Shown: positions 1 through 8,229 of the stretch, one piece after another
Position numbering within the stretch: position 1 is the first letter of the stretch
Layout: each line of letters begins with the position of its first letter
Source of the DNA: Vampirovibrio chlorellavorus
GTDB lineage: Bacteria > Cyanobacteriota > Vampirovibrionia > Vampirovibrionales > Vampirovibrionaceae
Assembly (NCBI GenBank): GCA_003149345.1
Contig: QFWI01000011.1
Coordinates: forward strand, 372,001 to 436,000
DNA: 64,000 nucleotides
Direction of reading: 5' to 3'
The notes under the pieces: model-generated
The model's input: only the letters and a program-made list of their open reading frames with translations
Database searches by the model: none
What the model was told of the DNA's origin: nothing
Made by a program: the position numbers and the translations under genes

Positions 1-359
1 GCTTTGTGGGCGTTGGCTTCCCAGTGCCGGGGCAGCACTTTATCGATTTCGCCCAAGCCCACAATCACCAACCGCCGAGCGCCCAGCTTGTTAGCGGAAG
101 ATTGCCGCACGGTCAGCGTTTTACCTTTGCTGCCGTCAAATTTTTCCTCCAGGGCAATGGCCTCAATCTCGTCTTTCAAGGTTTTGTCCAAGGTCACTGG
201 CCACACAATGGACGCGCTGGGATCGACCTCTTTGGGGCTTTTTGCCTTGCTGTCCGCTTTGGGGGCAGGCTTTTTAAACACCGGGATGATCAGGCCATCG
301 GCCTTGATGCTGGTGGCTTTTTCGCTGGAAAAACTAAAGCGGGTTTTGGCTGACCCCAT
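1..359 (-). CDS. pepA: Leucyl aminopeptidase (M17), N-terminal part, cut by window edge
   Basis: This is the amino-terminal ~119 residues of a cytosolic leucine aminopeptidase (M17), which removes N-terminal residues from peptides using two metal ions. The reverse-strand translation starts MGSAKTRFSFSSEKA and shows the mixed alpha/beta N-terminal domain with the motif RRLVIVGLGE, typical of the non-catalytic M17 macro-like domain; the catalytic half lies beyond base 1. An AGGAG ribosome binding site sits about 7 bases upstream of the ATG. A plus-strand open frame over the same bases is a shadow. It is the last visible gene of a minus-strand run that includes aroE and the transsulfuration genes. 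The family call rests on the N-terminal domain only. Confidence 0.72.
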   Translation of the reverse strand, partial: MGSAKTRFSFSSEKATSIKADGLIIPVFKKPAPKADSKAKSPKEVDPSASIVWPVTLDKTLKDEIEAIALEEKFDGSKGKTLTVRQSSANKLGARRLVIVGLGEIDKVLPRHWEANAHK

Positions 360-534
360 GGGTAACTCTCCTAATCCTTAAAATAAAGGCCAATATAAAC
401 CAAGTACAAGCCGACACCATTGAATCGCTGGTGTTCCAATGACTGCAAGTATCCCTATTGTACTGGATGACAGAGGCTTTGGCCCAGCGCATTTTCAAAA
501 AAGTCCACCAGTCCACCAGGGCGGGAAGTGGGCG

Positions 535-1422
535 TTAAGGGGGCAGTTCTTTTTGCAGGCGCTCTCGCAGGGGCGAAACCAGCGGCGTCGGCACGCTTTG
601 TCCCCACCACAGCTCAAAAGAGCAAATGCCTTGATAAATCAGCATATCCAGTCCATTGACCCTGAACAGGTTCCGCTGACTGGCCGCTTGCAACAACCGG
701 GTTTCCAGCGGGCGATAAATCAAATCATACACCCAGGCGTTTTCCGGCAGGCTGTCCAGCAGTTCCGAGGGAATGGGACAAGCCTCGATCTGAGGGTACA
801 TGCCCACCGGCGTGGTGTTAACCAGCCCGGCAAAGCCGGATAACGCCGATAAATTGTCCAAAGTCACCAGGTTGAGTTGGGTAGGGCTGTTCAACGTTCT
901 TTTGATCAGCTGGCCATCACTGGTAATGGACAGGGCTTTGGCCGGATTGCGCACGGCAAAGGTAATGGCTTGGGTGTGGGCTTCAATCAACCCGGTCATC
1001 ACGGCTCGGGCGGAGCCGCCCGCTCCCAGAATCAGCACGTGGCTGTGAGGCAGCGCTTCCCTCACCGGGGATGGTAAGCTGCGCATGAATCCGCCAATAT
1101 CGGTGTTGTGCCCGTGTAGACGAACCCCTCCCGCTGGATCGGGTTCAAACACAATGGTATTGACCGCCCCAGCCAGTTCCGCTTCGGGACTGAGCCAATC
1201 CATGGCTTGCATGACCGCCACTTTGTGGGGAATGGTCACGTTCAAGCCCCGCACCCCTTGTTGTTTCATTCCGTGCAGGCGGGTTCGCACTTGCTCGGGA
1301 GGCAGCTCGTATTTGGCGTACTCTCCCTCCAACCCCAAGCCTCGCATGAGTTCCGCATGCAGTAAGGGAGAGAGGCTATGGGTCAGCGGATAGCCGATAA
1401 TGCCCAGTTTGAGAAAGTCCAT
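535..1422 (-). CDS. aroE: Shikimate dehydrogenase (NADP+)
   Basis: AroE reduces 3-dehydroshikimate to shikimate with NADPH in the cytosolic route to chorismate and the aromatic amino acids. At 295 residues it has family length. Near the N-terminus is the substrate-binding SLSP motif (HSLSPLLHAEL), then the catalytic lysine in NVTIPHKVAV (about residue 68) and the aspartate in HNTDIGGF. The Rossmann glycine motif GAGGSARAV lies in the second half, and QGICSFELWWG closes the substrate pocket. It starts 30 bases downstream of the cystathionine lyase gene on the same strand, so the two are probably co-transcribed. No odd features were seen. Confidence 0.95.
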   Translation of the reverse strand: MDFLKLGIIGYPLTHSLSPLLHAELMRGLGLEGEYAKYELPPEQVRTRLHGMKQQGVRGLNVTIPHKVAVMQAMDWLSPEAELAGAVNTIVFEPDPAGGVRLHGHNTDIGGFMRSLPSPVREALPHSHVLILGAGGSARAVMTGLIEAHTQAITFAVRNPAKALSITSDGQLIKRTLNSPTQLNLVTLDNLSALSGFAGLVNTTPVGMYPQIEACPIPSELLDSLPENAWVYDLIYRPLETRLLQAASQRNLFRVNGLDMLIYQGICSFELWWGQSVPTPLVSPLRERLQKELPP

Positions 1423-1452
1423 ATCAGTGGGTGTGCTTGACTGAATCGGATA

Positions 1453-2622
1453 TTAGACTGTGGCGGCGGATTTTTGAGAAATGGCGCTCAGGGCCTGCTC
1501 CAAGTCCGCTTTGAGATCGGCCACATCTTCAATGCCTACGGACAGACGAATCAGGTTATCGGTAATACCCAATGCCTGACGCACCTTGGGATCCACGGAC
1601 AGGTGGGTCATCAGGGCGGGGTGTTCAATCAGCGATTCCACGCCGCCCAAACTTTCAGCCAACGTGAACACTTTCACGCTTTTTAGCAACTTGCGGGCTT
1701 CCGCTTCGCCGCCTTTGACCCGAATGGAAATCATGCCGCCGCCCGCTTTCATTTGCTTTTGGGCCAAGGCGTATTGCGGATGGGAGGGCAGACCGGGATA
1801 GAACACCGCTTCCACGGCCTCGTGATTTTCCAGATATTGGGCCAGTTCCAAAGCGCTGGCGCAGTGGGCATCCATGCGCAAGCCCAGGGTTTTCAGGCCC
1901 CGCAGGGTCAGCCATGAGTTGAAGGGATCGGGGTTGGCCCCAATGGTGTTGCGGTGAAAGCGGATGACATCGTTCAGGCTGTCATCTTTCAGCACCAGCG
2001 CTCCGCCGATGACATCGCTGTGCCCGCCAATGTACTTGGTGGTGCTGTGCAACACGATATCCACGCCCATTTCGATGGGCCGTTGGAGGTAGGGGCTAGC
2101 AAAGGTGTTGTCCACGCAGGTTAAAATGTTGTGCTTTTTGGCGATTTGGTTGATGGCGGCAATGTCTACCAGCTTTAATAGCGGGTTGGTGGGCGATTCC
2201 ATGTACACCATTTTGGTGTTGGGCTTAATGGCCTTTTCCACGTTGTGCGGATCGGTCATGTCGATAAATTCAATGTCCACGCCGTATTTGGCCAAGACCT
2301 TGGTGGTGTAGCGGAAGGTGCCGCCGTACACATCATCCCCAATCAGCAGGTGATCGCCGGGCACAAACAGGGCGTTGCACATAGTAACCAAAGCGCCCAC
2401 GCCGCTGGCAAAGCAGTAGCCATGCTTTCCGCCTTCCAAGTCGGCCAGTACACCGGCCAGGGTGTCCACGGTGGGGTTGCCACACCGGGAGTAATCCCAG
2501 CCTTTGTGGACACCGGCGTCTTCCTGGGCGAAGGTGGAAGTTTGGTAAATGGGGTTAATGACCGCCCCGGTGACCGGATCGGGATGCTGGTGGCTGTGGA
2601 TGGCGATGGTTTTGAATTGCAT
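1453..2622 (-). CDS. Cystathionine gamma-lyase / gamma-synthase family PLP enzyme
   Basis: A 389-residue Cys/Met-metabolism PLP enzyme. The tyrosine-containing phosphate-binding signature YSRCGNPT lies near residue 45, the SGVGA loop near residue 75, and the PLP lysine in STTKYIGGHSDVIGG near residue 195. Family members cleave cystathionine to cysteine (gamma-lyase) or make it from an activated homoserine and cysteine (gamma-synthase); sequence alone does not separate these safely. The same-strand cystathionine beta-synthase at 4537-5547 favours a gamma-lyase role, completing reverse transsulfuration from homocysteine to cysteine. The ATG is preceded by CAGGAG at 7 bases. The gene lies between a calpain-like protein and aroE. 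Confidence 0.9.
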   Translation of the reverse strand: MQFKTIAIHSHQHPDPVTGAVINPIYQTSTFAQEDAGVHKGWDYSRCGNPTVDTLAGVLADLEGGKHGYCFASGVGALVTMCNALFVPGDHLLIGDDVYGGTFRYTTKVLAKYGVDIEFIDMTDPHNVEKAIKPNTKMVYMESPTNPLLKLVDIAAINQIAKKHNILTCVDNTFASPYLQRPIEMGVDIVLHSTTKYIGGHSDVIGGALVLKDDSLNDVIRFHRNTIGANPDPFNSWLTLRGLKTLGLRMDAHCASALELAQYLENHEAVEAVFYPGLPSHPQYALAQKQMKAGGGMISIRVKGGEAEARKLLKSVKVFTLAESLGGVESLIEHPALMTHLSVDPKVRQALGITDNLIRLSVGIEDVADLKADLEQALSAISQKSAATV

Positions 2623-2706
2623 GGCAAAACTCCTGTTTGAATCGAGTAGTGCCCTTACTTTACCGCAAACCGGCTGAATTATTGCGGGCCGATTTTGTTA
2701 GGGACT

Positions 2707-4386
2707 TTATGCCGATGCATTGGCTCTGGGTAGTCGAATCCGAACGCTGGAGACCTGGTATCGCTGGTTGAGATTTTCAAGGCGACAGACATGTTTGGCG
2801 TCTGGAATATAGGGGTCTTTGACTTCAAGATAATTGAGAACATTGCTTGGCGGATTTTGGCGGGGCACGACAGATAGATAGTGCCTTGCCAGTGTCGGGA
2901 TACGCTCATTGTCGATGTAATGGATTTTTTGACCGACCCAGATATCGGCGAAATCGGTTTTTTGTCTTTGGGTGTTTAAAGCGTTGCAAAGTAATGCATC
3001 TTCTCTGTCTGATACGGGCAAGCTAACATTCTGCTGCCCGAATAAGGCTTTCAAGCAATGCTCTACCCCGAAAAACTCTCCAAACCCTTCGGTCAGGTCT
3101 CTCCCATCTTCATGAATTTCAATATGATTGTCCAACTTGGAGTAGGCGCATTCCAGAATTTGAACGCCCTTGGCGTTACTTACAACGCCTTTTACTGTTT
3201 CTTTATTGGCCAGCGTTAAATGCCCCAATTCGTGGTCAAAGACATCCACCGGGTCTTTTTGTCCCGGAAATTGAACCCGGTAGCCGTTGGGAATGGCTTC
3301 AATATGAATGCTTTCTAAAATGCGTTTTCCCTGTGGATGATGAAATATGCCATTTAAGGCCGCTAACAAATAACAAGTATTGCCGCCCTTTTGCTGGAAC
3401 TGGATGCGGGTTAAATCTTTCCCGAAAAGTGTTTCCACCGGGATGCCCCTTGCCAAACTGGCTGGAGCAGACACGGGGCGGCTGGAAGTGGCCGCAGGCC
3501 TGTTGCGTGATGGTGTGCCCGGTTCGGATGACTTGTGGGTTTGCTGTTTGGAGGGCGCTGGCGGCGGTGTTTCTGGCTCTCCAATGATCTCTTGTAGCGC
3601 ATTCAAGGCTTCCTGATGGCGTTGTTGGGCGGAAGGCTGAGGTCGCAGCCCGGCCAGGAATGATGTGGCTCTGGCCCAAATGCCGGGCGTAGGCGGGGAG
3701 ATGGGTTGATTGTCGGTGGTTGGGCGAACGGGCTGGGCCGGTTGGGATGCTTGTTGTGGCGTACGGGGTCGCTGGCTGTCCATCGGCTGGTCGACTATGG
3801 TCGGTTGGGCCGGTTGCGGAGTATGCCCTTGGGGTTGAGTGACCTGAGATTTGACGGGCAGGCTCTCAGGTTTGGGCTCTGTGGAAGAGGATTTCCGACT
3901 TTTTTTATTCTTACGGGGCTGAGAGGCGCTGACAGGTAAGCTGCCGGGTCTAGGGAGTGTCTCCGGCTTGGGGCGTGCCGGTAATGCCGCAGGCGGTGGT
4001 GTTGCCGACGGACTTGGATCTGCCGGTGCGGCAGGGCGTGCTTCAGCGGTTTGTGCTTCAGCGCTTGCGGCTGGCGGGGTGGGCTTGGCGGATGGGTCTT
4101 GGTTTTGACTGGGCGAGGGGGCCGAGCCGGGTGTTTCGCTGGCTTTGGGTGAGGCTTCCGGGGTTTTGAACCACGACAGGATACTTTTAAAGGGCGAAAT
4201 GATGGTATTCCAAAGGCGGGCCACGCCTTGTTTAAACCGCTCCCACAGGGATGGTGTAGGGGTGCTGCCGCCAAAGCGAACCCCGGCAACGGGGTGGGGG
4301 GTGTTGGCGGGCTTTTGCCCAGCAGGTGCCGCAGGCCTGATAACCTGTGGTGGTAAAGGATGCTTCAAAGGGGTGGATGAAATCAT
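2707..4386 (-). CDS. Proline-rich protein with C-terminal calpain/papain-like cysteine protease domain (predicted)
   Basis: A 559-residue protein of unrecognised family. Residues 1-75 include a short segment with RFGG and an amphipathic stretch rich in Trp and Phe. Residues ~75-310 are low-complexity, rich in Pro, Ser, Gln and Ala. From about 314 a folded domain begins with QQKGGNTCYLLAALNGI. The spacing Gln332 to Cys338 is that of the oxyanion Gln and nucleophile Cys in papain-fold proteases. His502 (ARHYLSVV) and Asp524 (EVKDPY) are in the order and setting of the calpain His and Asn. So a Cys-His-Asp protease is likely, though unproven. No signal peptide was seen. It sits between the two transsulfuration genes, an odd context, and may be an effector or a self-processing protein. 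Confidence 0.7.
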   Translation of the reverse strand: MISSTPLKHPLPPQVIRPAAPAGQKPANTPHPVAGVRFGGSTPTPSLWERFKQGVARLWNTIISPFKSILSWFKTPEASPKASETPGSAPSPSQNQDPSAKPTPPAASAEAQTAEARPAAPADPSPSATPPPAALPARPKPETLPRPGSLPVSASQPRKNKKSRKSSSTEPKPESLPVKSQVTQPQGHTPQPAQPTIVDQPMDSQRPRTPQQASQPAQPVRPTTDNQPISPPTPGIWARATSFLAGLRPQPSAQQRHQEALNALQEIIGEPETPPPAPSKQQTHKSSEPGTPSRNRPAATSSRPVSAPASLARGIPVETLFGKDLTRIQFQQKGGNTCYLLAALNGIFHHPQGKRILESIHIEAIPNGYRVQFPGQKDPVDVFDHELGHLTLANKETVKGVVSNAKGVQILECAYSKLDNHIEIHEDGRDLTEGFGEFFGVEHCLKALFGQQNVSLPVSDREDALLCNALNTQRQKTDFADIWVGQKIHYIDNERIPTLARHYLSVVPRQNPPSNVLNYLEVKDPYIPDAKHVCRLENLNQRYQVSSVRIRLPRANASA

Positions 4387-4536
4387 ACCGAGGCCAGTGT
4401 TCAGGGTGAGGGGTTCCCAGGTAGTAACTCACAGGCAATAAACCCGGTCTAACGGAATTGTTGCCAGAGGAGGAGCCAGCCCTGAGGAGCTTTCATTACC
4501 CTTAGCCATCACCTCGAGGATAACCCTCGGGCCAGC

Positions 4537-5547
4537 CTACAACAGGCCTTGTTCTTTCATCCAGTCGTCGTTGTAGATTTTGGAAATATAGTTGCGCCCG
4601 TTATCGTGCAGCATAAGAACAATGGTCTTGCCCTTCAGCAATTCTTTGTCCCGTTGCAGCAGCTTGCGGGTGCTGGCCAGTACCGTGCCACAGGAACCGC
4701 CCACCAGCATGCCCTCTTCCCGGGTGATGCGACGGGCTTCTTCGAAGGACTCTTTATCGGTAATGGTGAACATTTCATCCACCACTTTCACCTCAAAGAC
4801 CGGCGGCCAAAAGTCGTAGCCGATACCTTCCACCAAGTATTGGCCGGGTTCTCCGCCGGAGAAGATGGAACCCACCGGGTCGGCCCCAACGACTTTGATG
4901 TTGGGGTTTTGCTCTTTTAAGTAGCGGGAAGTCCCGGTAATGGTGCCGCCGGTGCCCATGCCGCATACAAAGTAATCCAGCTTGCCCGCGGTTTGCTCCC
5001 AGATTTCCGGCCCGGTGCTGAGGTAGTGCGCTTCCGGGTTGCCGGGGTTTTCGTACTGGTTCAACATGTGGGTGTTGGGGCGCTCCCGGGCGATGCGCTT
5101 GGCGATTTCAATGTAGTTGTCCGGGTGATCGTGGGCCAGCTCCGTGGGGGCCAGGATCAACTCTGCCCCAAAGGCCCGAATCAGGCGACGTTTCTCTTCG
5201 CTCATCTTCATGGGCATGGTAATGACCAGTTTGTAGCCCTTGGCCGCGCAGACCATGGCCAATCCCAAGCCGGTGTTGCCGCTGGTGGGCTCGACCAGGG
5301 TATCGCCGGGCTTGATGCGTCCTTCTTGCTCGGCCTGCTCAATCATGCGCAGGGCAATGCGGTCTTTCATGGAGCCGTTGGGGTTCACGAACTCCACTTT
5401 GGCCAGCACGGTGGTTTCCGGGAACTCGCTGAACACCCGGTTCAGGCGTACCATGGGGGTGTGCCCGATGGCCTCGGTAATGGAGTTGCACACGCCCGTG
5501 TAGTGGGTGGGCTGGTGCTGGGCGGAAGGGGTGCTGGAAATGGACAT
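4537..5547 (-). CDS. Cystathionine beta-synthase (short form)
   Basis: A 336-residue PLP enzyme of the cysteine synthase/CBS family. The PLP lysine is in NPNGSMKDR, the substrate loop is PTSGNTGLGLA, and the phosphate-binding loop is GMGTGGTITG. The phrases QYENPGNPEAHY and VEGIGYDFWPPVF resemble cystathionine beta-synthase more than O-acetylserine sulfhydrylase. The expected reaction is serine plus homocysteine to cystathionine. It lacks both the N-terminal haem region and the C-terminal CBS (Bateman) domains, as in many bacterial short forms. Together with the cystathionine lyase at 1453-2622 it would give reverse transsulfuration. An O-acetylserine-dependent role cannot be ruled out. Confidence 0.88.
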   Translation of the reverse strand: MSISSTPSAQHQPTHYTGVCNSITEAIGHTPMVRLNRVFSEFPETTVLAKVEFVNPNGSMKDRIALRMIEQAEQEGRIKPGDTLVEPTSGNTGLGLAMVCAAKGYKLVITMPMKMSEEKRRLIRAFGAELILAPTELAHDHPDNYIEIAKRIARERPNTHMLNQYENPGNPEAHYLSTGPEIWEQTAGKLDYFVCGMGTGGTITGTSRYLKEQNPNIKVVGADPVGSIFSGGEPGQYLVEGIGYDFWPPVFEVKVVDEMFTITDKESFEEARRITREEGMLVGGSCGTVLASTRKLLQRDKELLKGKTIVLMLHDNGRNYISKIYNDDWMKEQGLL

Positions 5548-5748
5548 GCTTTAGAACCTTTTATTGGGCTTATTATTGGGCTTTACTTGAACGGTTGGTA
5601 TTTCGTTGGGGAGCAAGCCGTTGAGTCAGTCGCAGAGAGGGACGTCCCGGGAAAGTATCGGCCAGTGGGGTGTAAATTTCTGTGCGACTATTCTAGCAAA
5701 AACAAGTCGGCGTGTTGGTGTGCCCGTTTACGAAATTCAGCACTTAAA
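5548..5748. other. Intergenic region upstream of the CBS gene
   Basis: This is the leader of the cystathionine beta-synthase gene. Close to the start codon it has a short direct repeat (TATTGGGCTT twice, about 5562-5583). I could not recognise an S-box, SAH or other known riboswitch fold, nor a convincing -10/-35 pair. No gene was seen here. Confidence 0.4.
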
Positions 5749-5898
5749 TTTAGATCAGCCCCCCTTCTCAACCCGTTTATAAAACTGCGTGCAGCTCAAA
5801 CAGGAATTGAACGACTTCTGGCTAGACCGCCAATCCCACTTTTGTACCTCGCTGTACTCAAACAATTATAAACGGGTTGAGAAGCGGCCTTGATCTAA
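5749..5898. repeat. ~150 bp inverted-repeat element
   Basis: Two arms face each other across about 85 bases. The core TTCTCAACCCGTTTATAA is at 5765-5782 and its exact complement at 5866-5883. Matching outer ends (TTTAGATC and GATCTAAA) extend the arms to about 31 bases with an internal mismatched block. No open frame is inside. The size and structure fit a miniature inverted-repeat element or a relic insertion-sequence end pair. It lies between the CBS gene start and the stop of the next gene, with its right end 3 bases from that stop codon, so it could also act in RNA processing or termination. No target-site duplication could be defined. Confidence 0.6.
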
Positions 5899-5900
5899 AA

Positions 5901-6191
5901 TCAACAGGCGGCATCCTGACAAAAACACAGGCCTTCAGAGAGTTTGGGACAGGGCGTGGCGTCAAATTTCATCCAGGGATTTTTAAAGCAATCCCGGCTG
6001 TACACATAGCTTTTGGCAAAATCGGCCAGTTCCGCCGGGGTCATGGATTGCTCTGCCGACAGGCAATCCAGGCAGAACAGTTCCTCTTCGTAGCTCAGGG
6101 CCAGGTTCATCAGTTGAACCCGCTCGCACACTGGCGTCCCGCAGCGGTCGCAGGTGTAGTCGAAAAAACTGATTTCCAAGGGTTGGTTCAT
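5901..6191 (-). CDS. Small cysteine-rich, probable zinc-binding protein
   Basis: A 96-residue protein I do not recognise. Its N-terminal half carries two CxxC pairs (TCDRCGTPVC and FCLDCL), which would suit a zinc ribbon. The C-terminal end has further cysteines (RDCFKNPW, TPCPKL, LCFCQDAAC). The middle is helical with MTPAELADFAKSYVYSR. It ends just before a large inverted repeat and is transcribed away from purH. No catalytic motif was seen. The coding call rests on the conserved-looking paired cysteines and a clear ATG; the function is unknown. Confidence 0.68.
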   Translation of the reverse strand: MNQPLEISFFDYTCDRCGTPVCERVQLMNLALSYEEELFCLDCLSAEQSMTPAELADFAKSYVYSRDCFKNPWMKFDATPCPKLSEGLCFCQDAAC

Positions 6192-6363
6192 ACGTTCGCA
6201 TCATACCAAAAAGAGGACGGGCCGAAAGCATGAGTGCCCCGCTCATCTGAGTTGGCAAGGGGTGTTTTCAGGCCGCTAGAAAGCCCCGTATGTTCGGCAT
6301 ACAATACAGCCATTATGCGTTTTGCCCCTCCCGTCTGGCTGGTATGAAGGAGTGACCGTCCCC

Positions 6364-7956
6364 ATGAAACCCGAATTGCAATCCGTGTTTGCCGGTAAAA
6401 AAGTGGCCTTTATCAGTGTGTTTGACAAGCAGGGCTTGGAGCCGCTGGCTCGGGCGTTGAGCGAGCAATATGGATACCTCATTTTATCCACCGGGGGCAC
6501 CAAAAAGTTTTTGGATGAGCGGAATATTCCGGCCATTGAAAGCGCTGAAATCACCGGCTTTGGGGAGTTGCTGGGCGGTCGGGTCAAAAGCCTGCACCCG
6601 GAAATTTTCGCCGGCATTCTGGCCGAAGCGCATGATCGGGACAATCAGACTGAAGTGCCCTTTGCCGTGGATGTAGTGGTGGTCAACCTTTATCCCTTCG
6701 AGGCCGAGCGGGATCGCTTCGCCAAAGAGGAAGATTCTCAAGATCCCTTGCACATGCTGCACTTTGTGGATATCGGCGGTTCGGCCCTCATTCGGGCCGC
6801 CGCTAAAAATTATCCTCTGGTCAACGTGTTGGGCAGCCCGGCCCAGTACGAAGGGTTCTTGGCCGAGCTGGAACAAGGCAAGGGCAGTACCTCACTGAGT
6901 TTTCGTAAAAAACTGGCCGTGGAAGCCTTTGCCCAGTCCTCTTATTACGATGGCCTGGTGCAGCGCTACCTGATGAGCCAATTGATCAAGCCGGAAGAGC
7001 AAACCGTTTTGCCGGACGCCCTGACCCTGCCCTTGTCCAAAATAACCGACCTGCGCTACGGAGAAAATCCCCATCAGCAAGCGGCCTTGTACGGCCTGGC
7101 CAAGCGGGAAGTGGATTTTGAGTACCTGCATGGCAAAGAGCTCTCCTACAACAATATTCTGGACATGCAAGCGGCCTGGAACATCGCCACCGAGTTCAGC
7201 GAAAACCCGGCTTGTGTCATCGTCAAGCACAACAACCCCTGTGGGGTGGCCATTTCCACCCAGTCCGTGCAAGATGCCTTTCAGCGGGCCTTAGATACCG
7301 ATCCGCTAAGTGCCTTTGGCGGGGTGGTGGCCTTTAACCAGCCGGTCACCGAAGCAGCGGCCAAGTTGATGAAGGATATTTTTCTGGAAGTGATTATCGC
7401 TCCGGGCTTTGAACCGGGCGCCTTTGATCTTTTATCCACCAAGAAAAACCTGCGCTTGGTCAAGCGGGATTTGCCAACGCTGAAGTTGGGTCAAACCGAT
7501 TACAAACAAGTGGCCGATGACCTGTTTTTGGTGCAATCCGTGGATGAGAAAAAGGCCAAACAGGCCAACGTGGCCTTTAAAGTCGCCACCGAACAAAAAC
7601 CGACCGATGCCCAGCTGGAAGATATGGTGTTCGCCTGGAAAATCGTGAAGCACGTCAAATCCAACGCCATTGTGCTGGCCAAGGACGGCAAAACGGTGGG
7701 CATTGGTGGCGGGCAAACCTCTCGCATTGGAGCTTTGGAGAGCGCCCTGAAGCTGGCCTGCGATGAGGCCAAGGGGGCAGTATTGGCCTCCGATGGGTTT
7801 TTACCGCACGAGGACAATATTTACGCCGCCGCTCAGGCCCGTGTGGGAGCCATTATTCAGCCCGGCGGCAGTGTGAAAGACCCGGAAGTCATCAAGCTGG
7901 CCAACCAGTACCACATTGCCATGGTCACCACTGGCGTCCGGGAATTTCGCCACTAA
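6364..7956 (+). CDS. purH: Bifunctional AICAR formyltransferase / IMP cyclohydrolase
   Basis: PurH performs the last two steps of de novo purine synthesis: formylation of AICAR by 10-formyl-THF, then ring closure to IMP. The N-terminal MGS-like cyclohydrolase domain (residues ~1-190) begins KKVAFISVFDKQGL and has LSTGGTKKFL and GRVKSLHPE. The C-terminal formyltransferase domain has LRYGENPHQQAA, the catalytic KHNNPCG and the GGGQTSR stretch. At 530 residues it matches the family. The start at 6364 is preferred over an upstream TTG (6322) because AAGGAG at ~6347 is placed for it and the protein then begins at the usual point. It has its own promoter region opposite the small Cys-rich gene. Confidence 0.96.
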   Translation: MKPELQSVFAGKKVAFISVFDKQGLEPLARALSEQYGYLILSTGGTKKFLDERNIPAIESAEITGFGELLGGRVKSLHPEIFAGILAEAHDRDNQTEVPFAVDVVVVNLYPFEAERDRFAKEEDSQDPLHMLHFVDIGGSALIRAAAKNYPLVNVLGSPAQYEGFLAELEQGKGSTSLSFRKKLAVEAFAQSSYYDGLVQRYLMSQLIKPEEQTVLPDALTLPLSKITDLRYGENPHQQAALYGLAKREVDFEYLHGKELSYNNILDMQAAWNIATEFSENPACVIVKHNNPCGVAISTQSVQDAFQRALDTDPLSAFGGVVAFNQPVTEAAAKLMKDIFLEVIIAPGFEPGAFDLLSTKKNLRLVKRDLPTLKLGQTDYKQVADDLFLVQSVDEKKAKQANVAFKVATEQKPTDAQLEDMVFAWKIVKHVKSNAIVLAKDGKTVGIGGGQTSRIGALESALKLACDEAKGAVLASDGFLPHEDNIYAAAQARVGAIIQPGGSVKDPEVIKLANQYHIAMVTTGVREFRH

Positions 7957-8008
7957 CTCTTTTGAGGGGGCTTTGCCCCCTGTAACCCCCACTGGAGCAT
8001 TCTTTCCT

Positions 8009-8027
8009 CAAGGGGCGTTGCCCCTTT
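8009..8027 (+). terminator. Terminator-like hairpin after purH
   Basis: The stem AAGGGGC/GCCCCTT closes a three-base loop and runs into TTTT. A second stem, GGGGGC/GCCCCC at 7966-7980, lies closer to the purH stop but lacks a T run. Together they suit rho-independent termination of purH. Confidence 0.5.
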
Positions 8028-8160
8028 TACCCCACTGGAGGGGGAACAGAGTCCAGCGCCAGCGCTGTCCCCCCTCCAGACCTCCCCACGCACTCCCTCG
8101 TCTCACGCAGCCTTCCATTCCCGGAAGTATGGGTGACCTCTTCCCCTGCCCGCGCCATCC

Positions 8161-8187
8161 TGTCATTCCCGTGCAGACGGGAATCCA
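8161..8187. repeat. Dispersed REP-like palindrome, copy 1
   Basis: The palindrome ATTCCCGT-gcag-ACGGGAAT is flanked by TGTC and CCAG. A second copy in inverse orientation lies at 43745-43772 with the same flanks. This resembles the widespread bacterial intergenic palindrome family whose core reads TGTCATTCCCG. Confidence 0.65.
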
Positions 8188-8229
8188 GTATTTCTTGGGT
8201 TTTTAGCTGGGGTTTTCAGCGCTTTAGGC

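Larger units (their letters stand above)
7957..8229. other. Convergent intergenic region with hairpins between purH and the RSH gene
   Basis: No gene is visible. The region holds two GC-rich hairpins close to the purH stop (7966-7980 and 8010-8027), a repeated CCCCACTGGAG motif, and a dispersed palindrome (8161-8187). The hairpins probably end transcription of purH on the plus strand and of the RSH gene on the minus strand. Confidence 0.5.

Noticed and set aside
4500..4536. Small hairpin CGAGG/CCTCG between the CBS gene and the calpain-like gene
   Set aside because: The stem is short and no T run follows on the minus strand, so it does not support a terminator.
4993..5871. 292-residue plus-strand frame antisense to the CBS gene
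   Set aside because: It is Gly/Val/His-rich antisense translation over a convincing CBS gene and continues into the inverted-repeat region.
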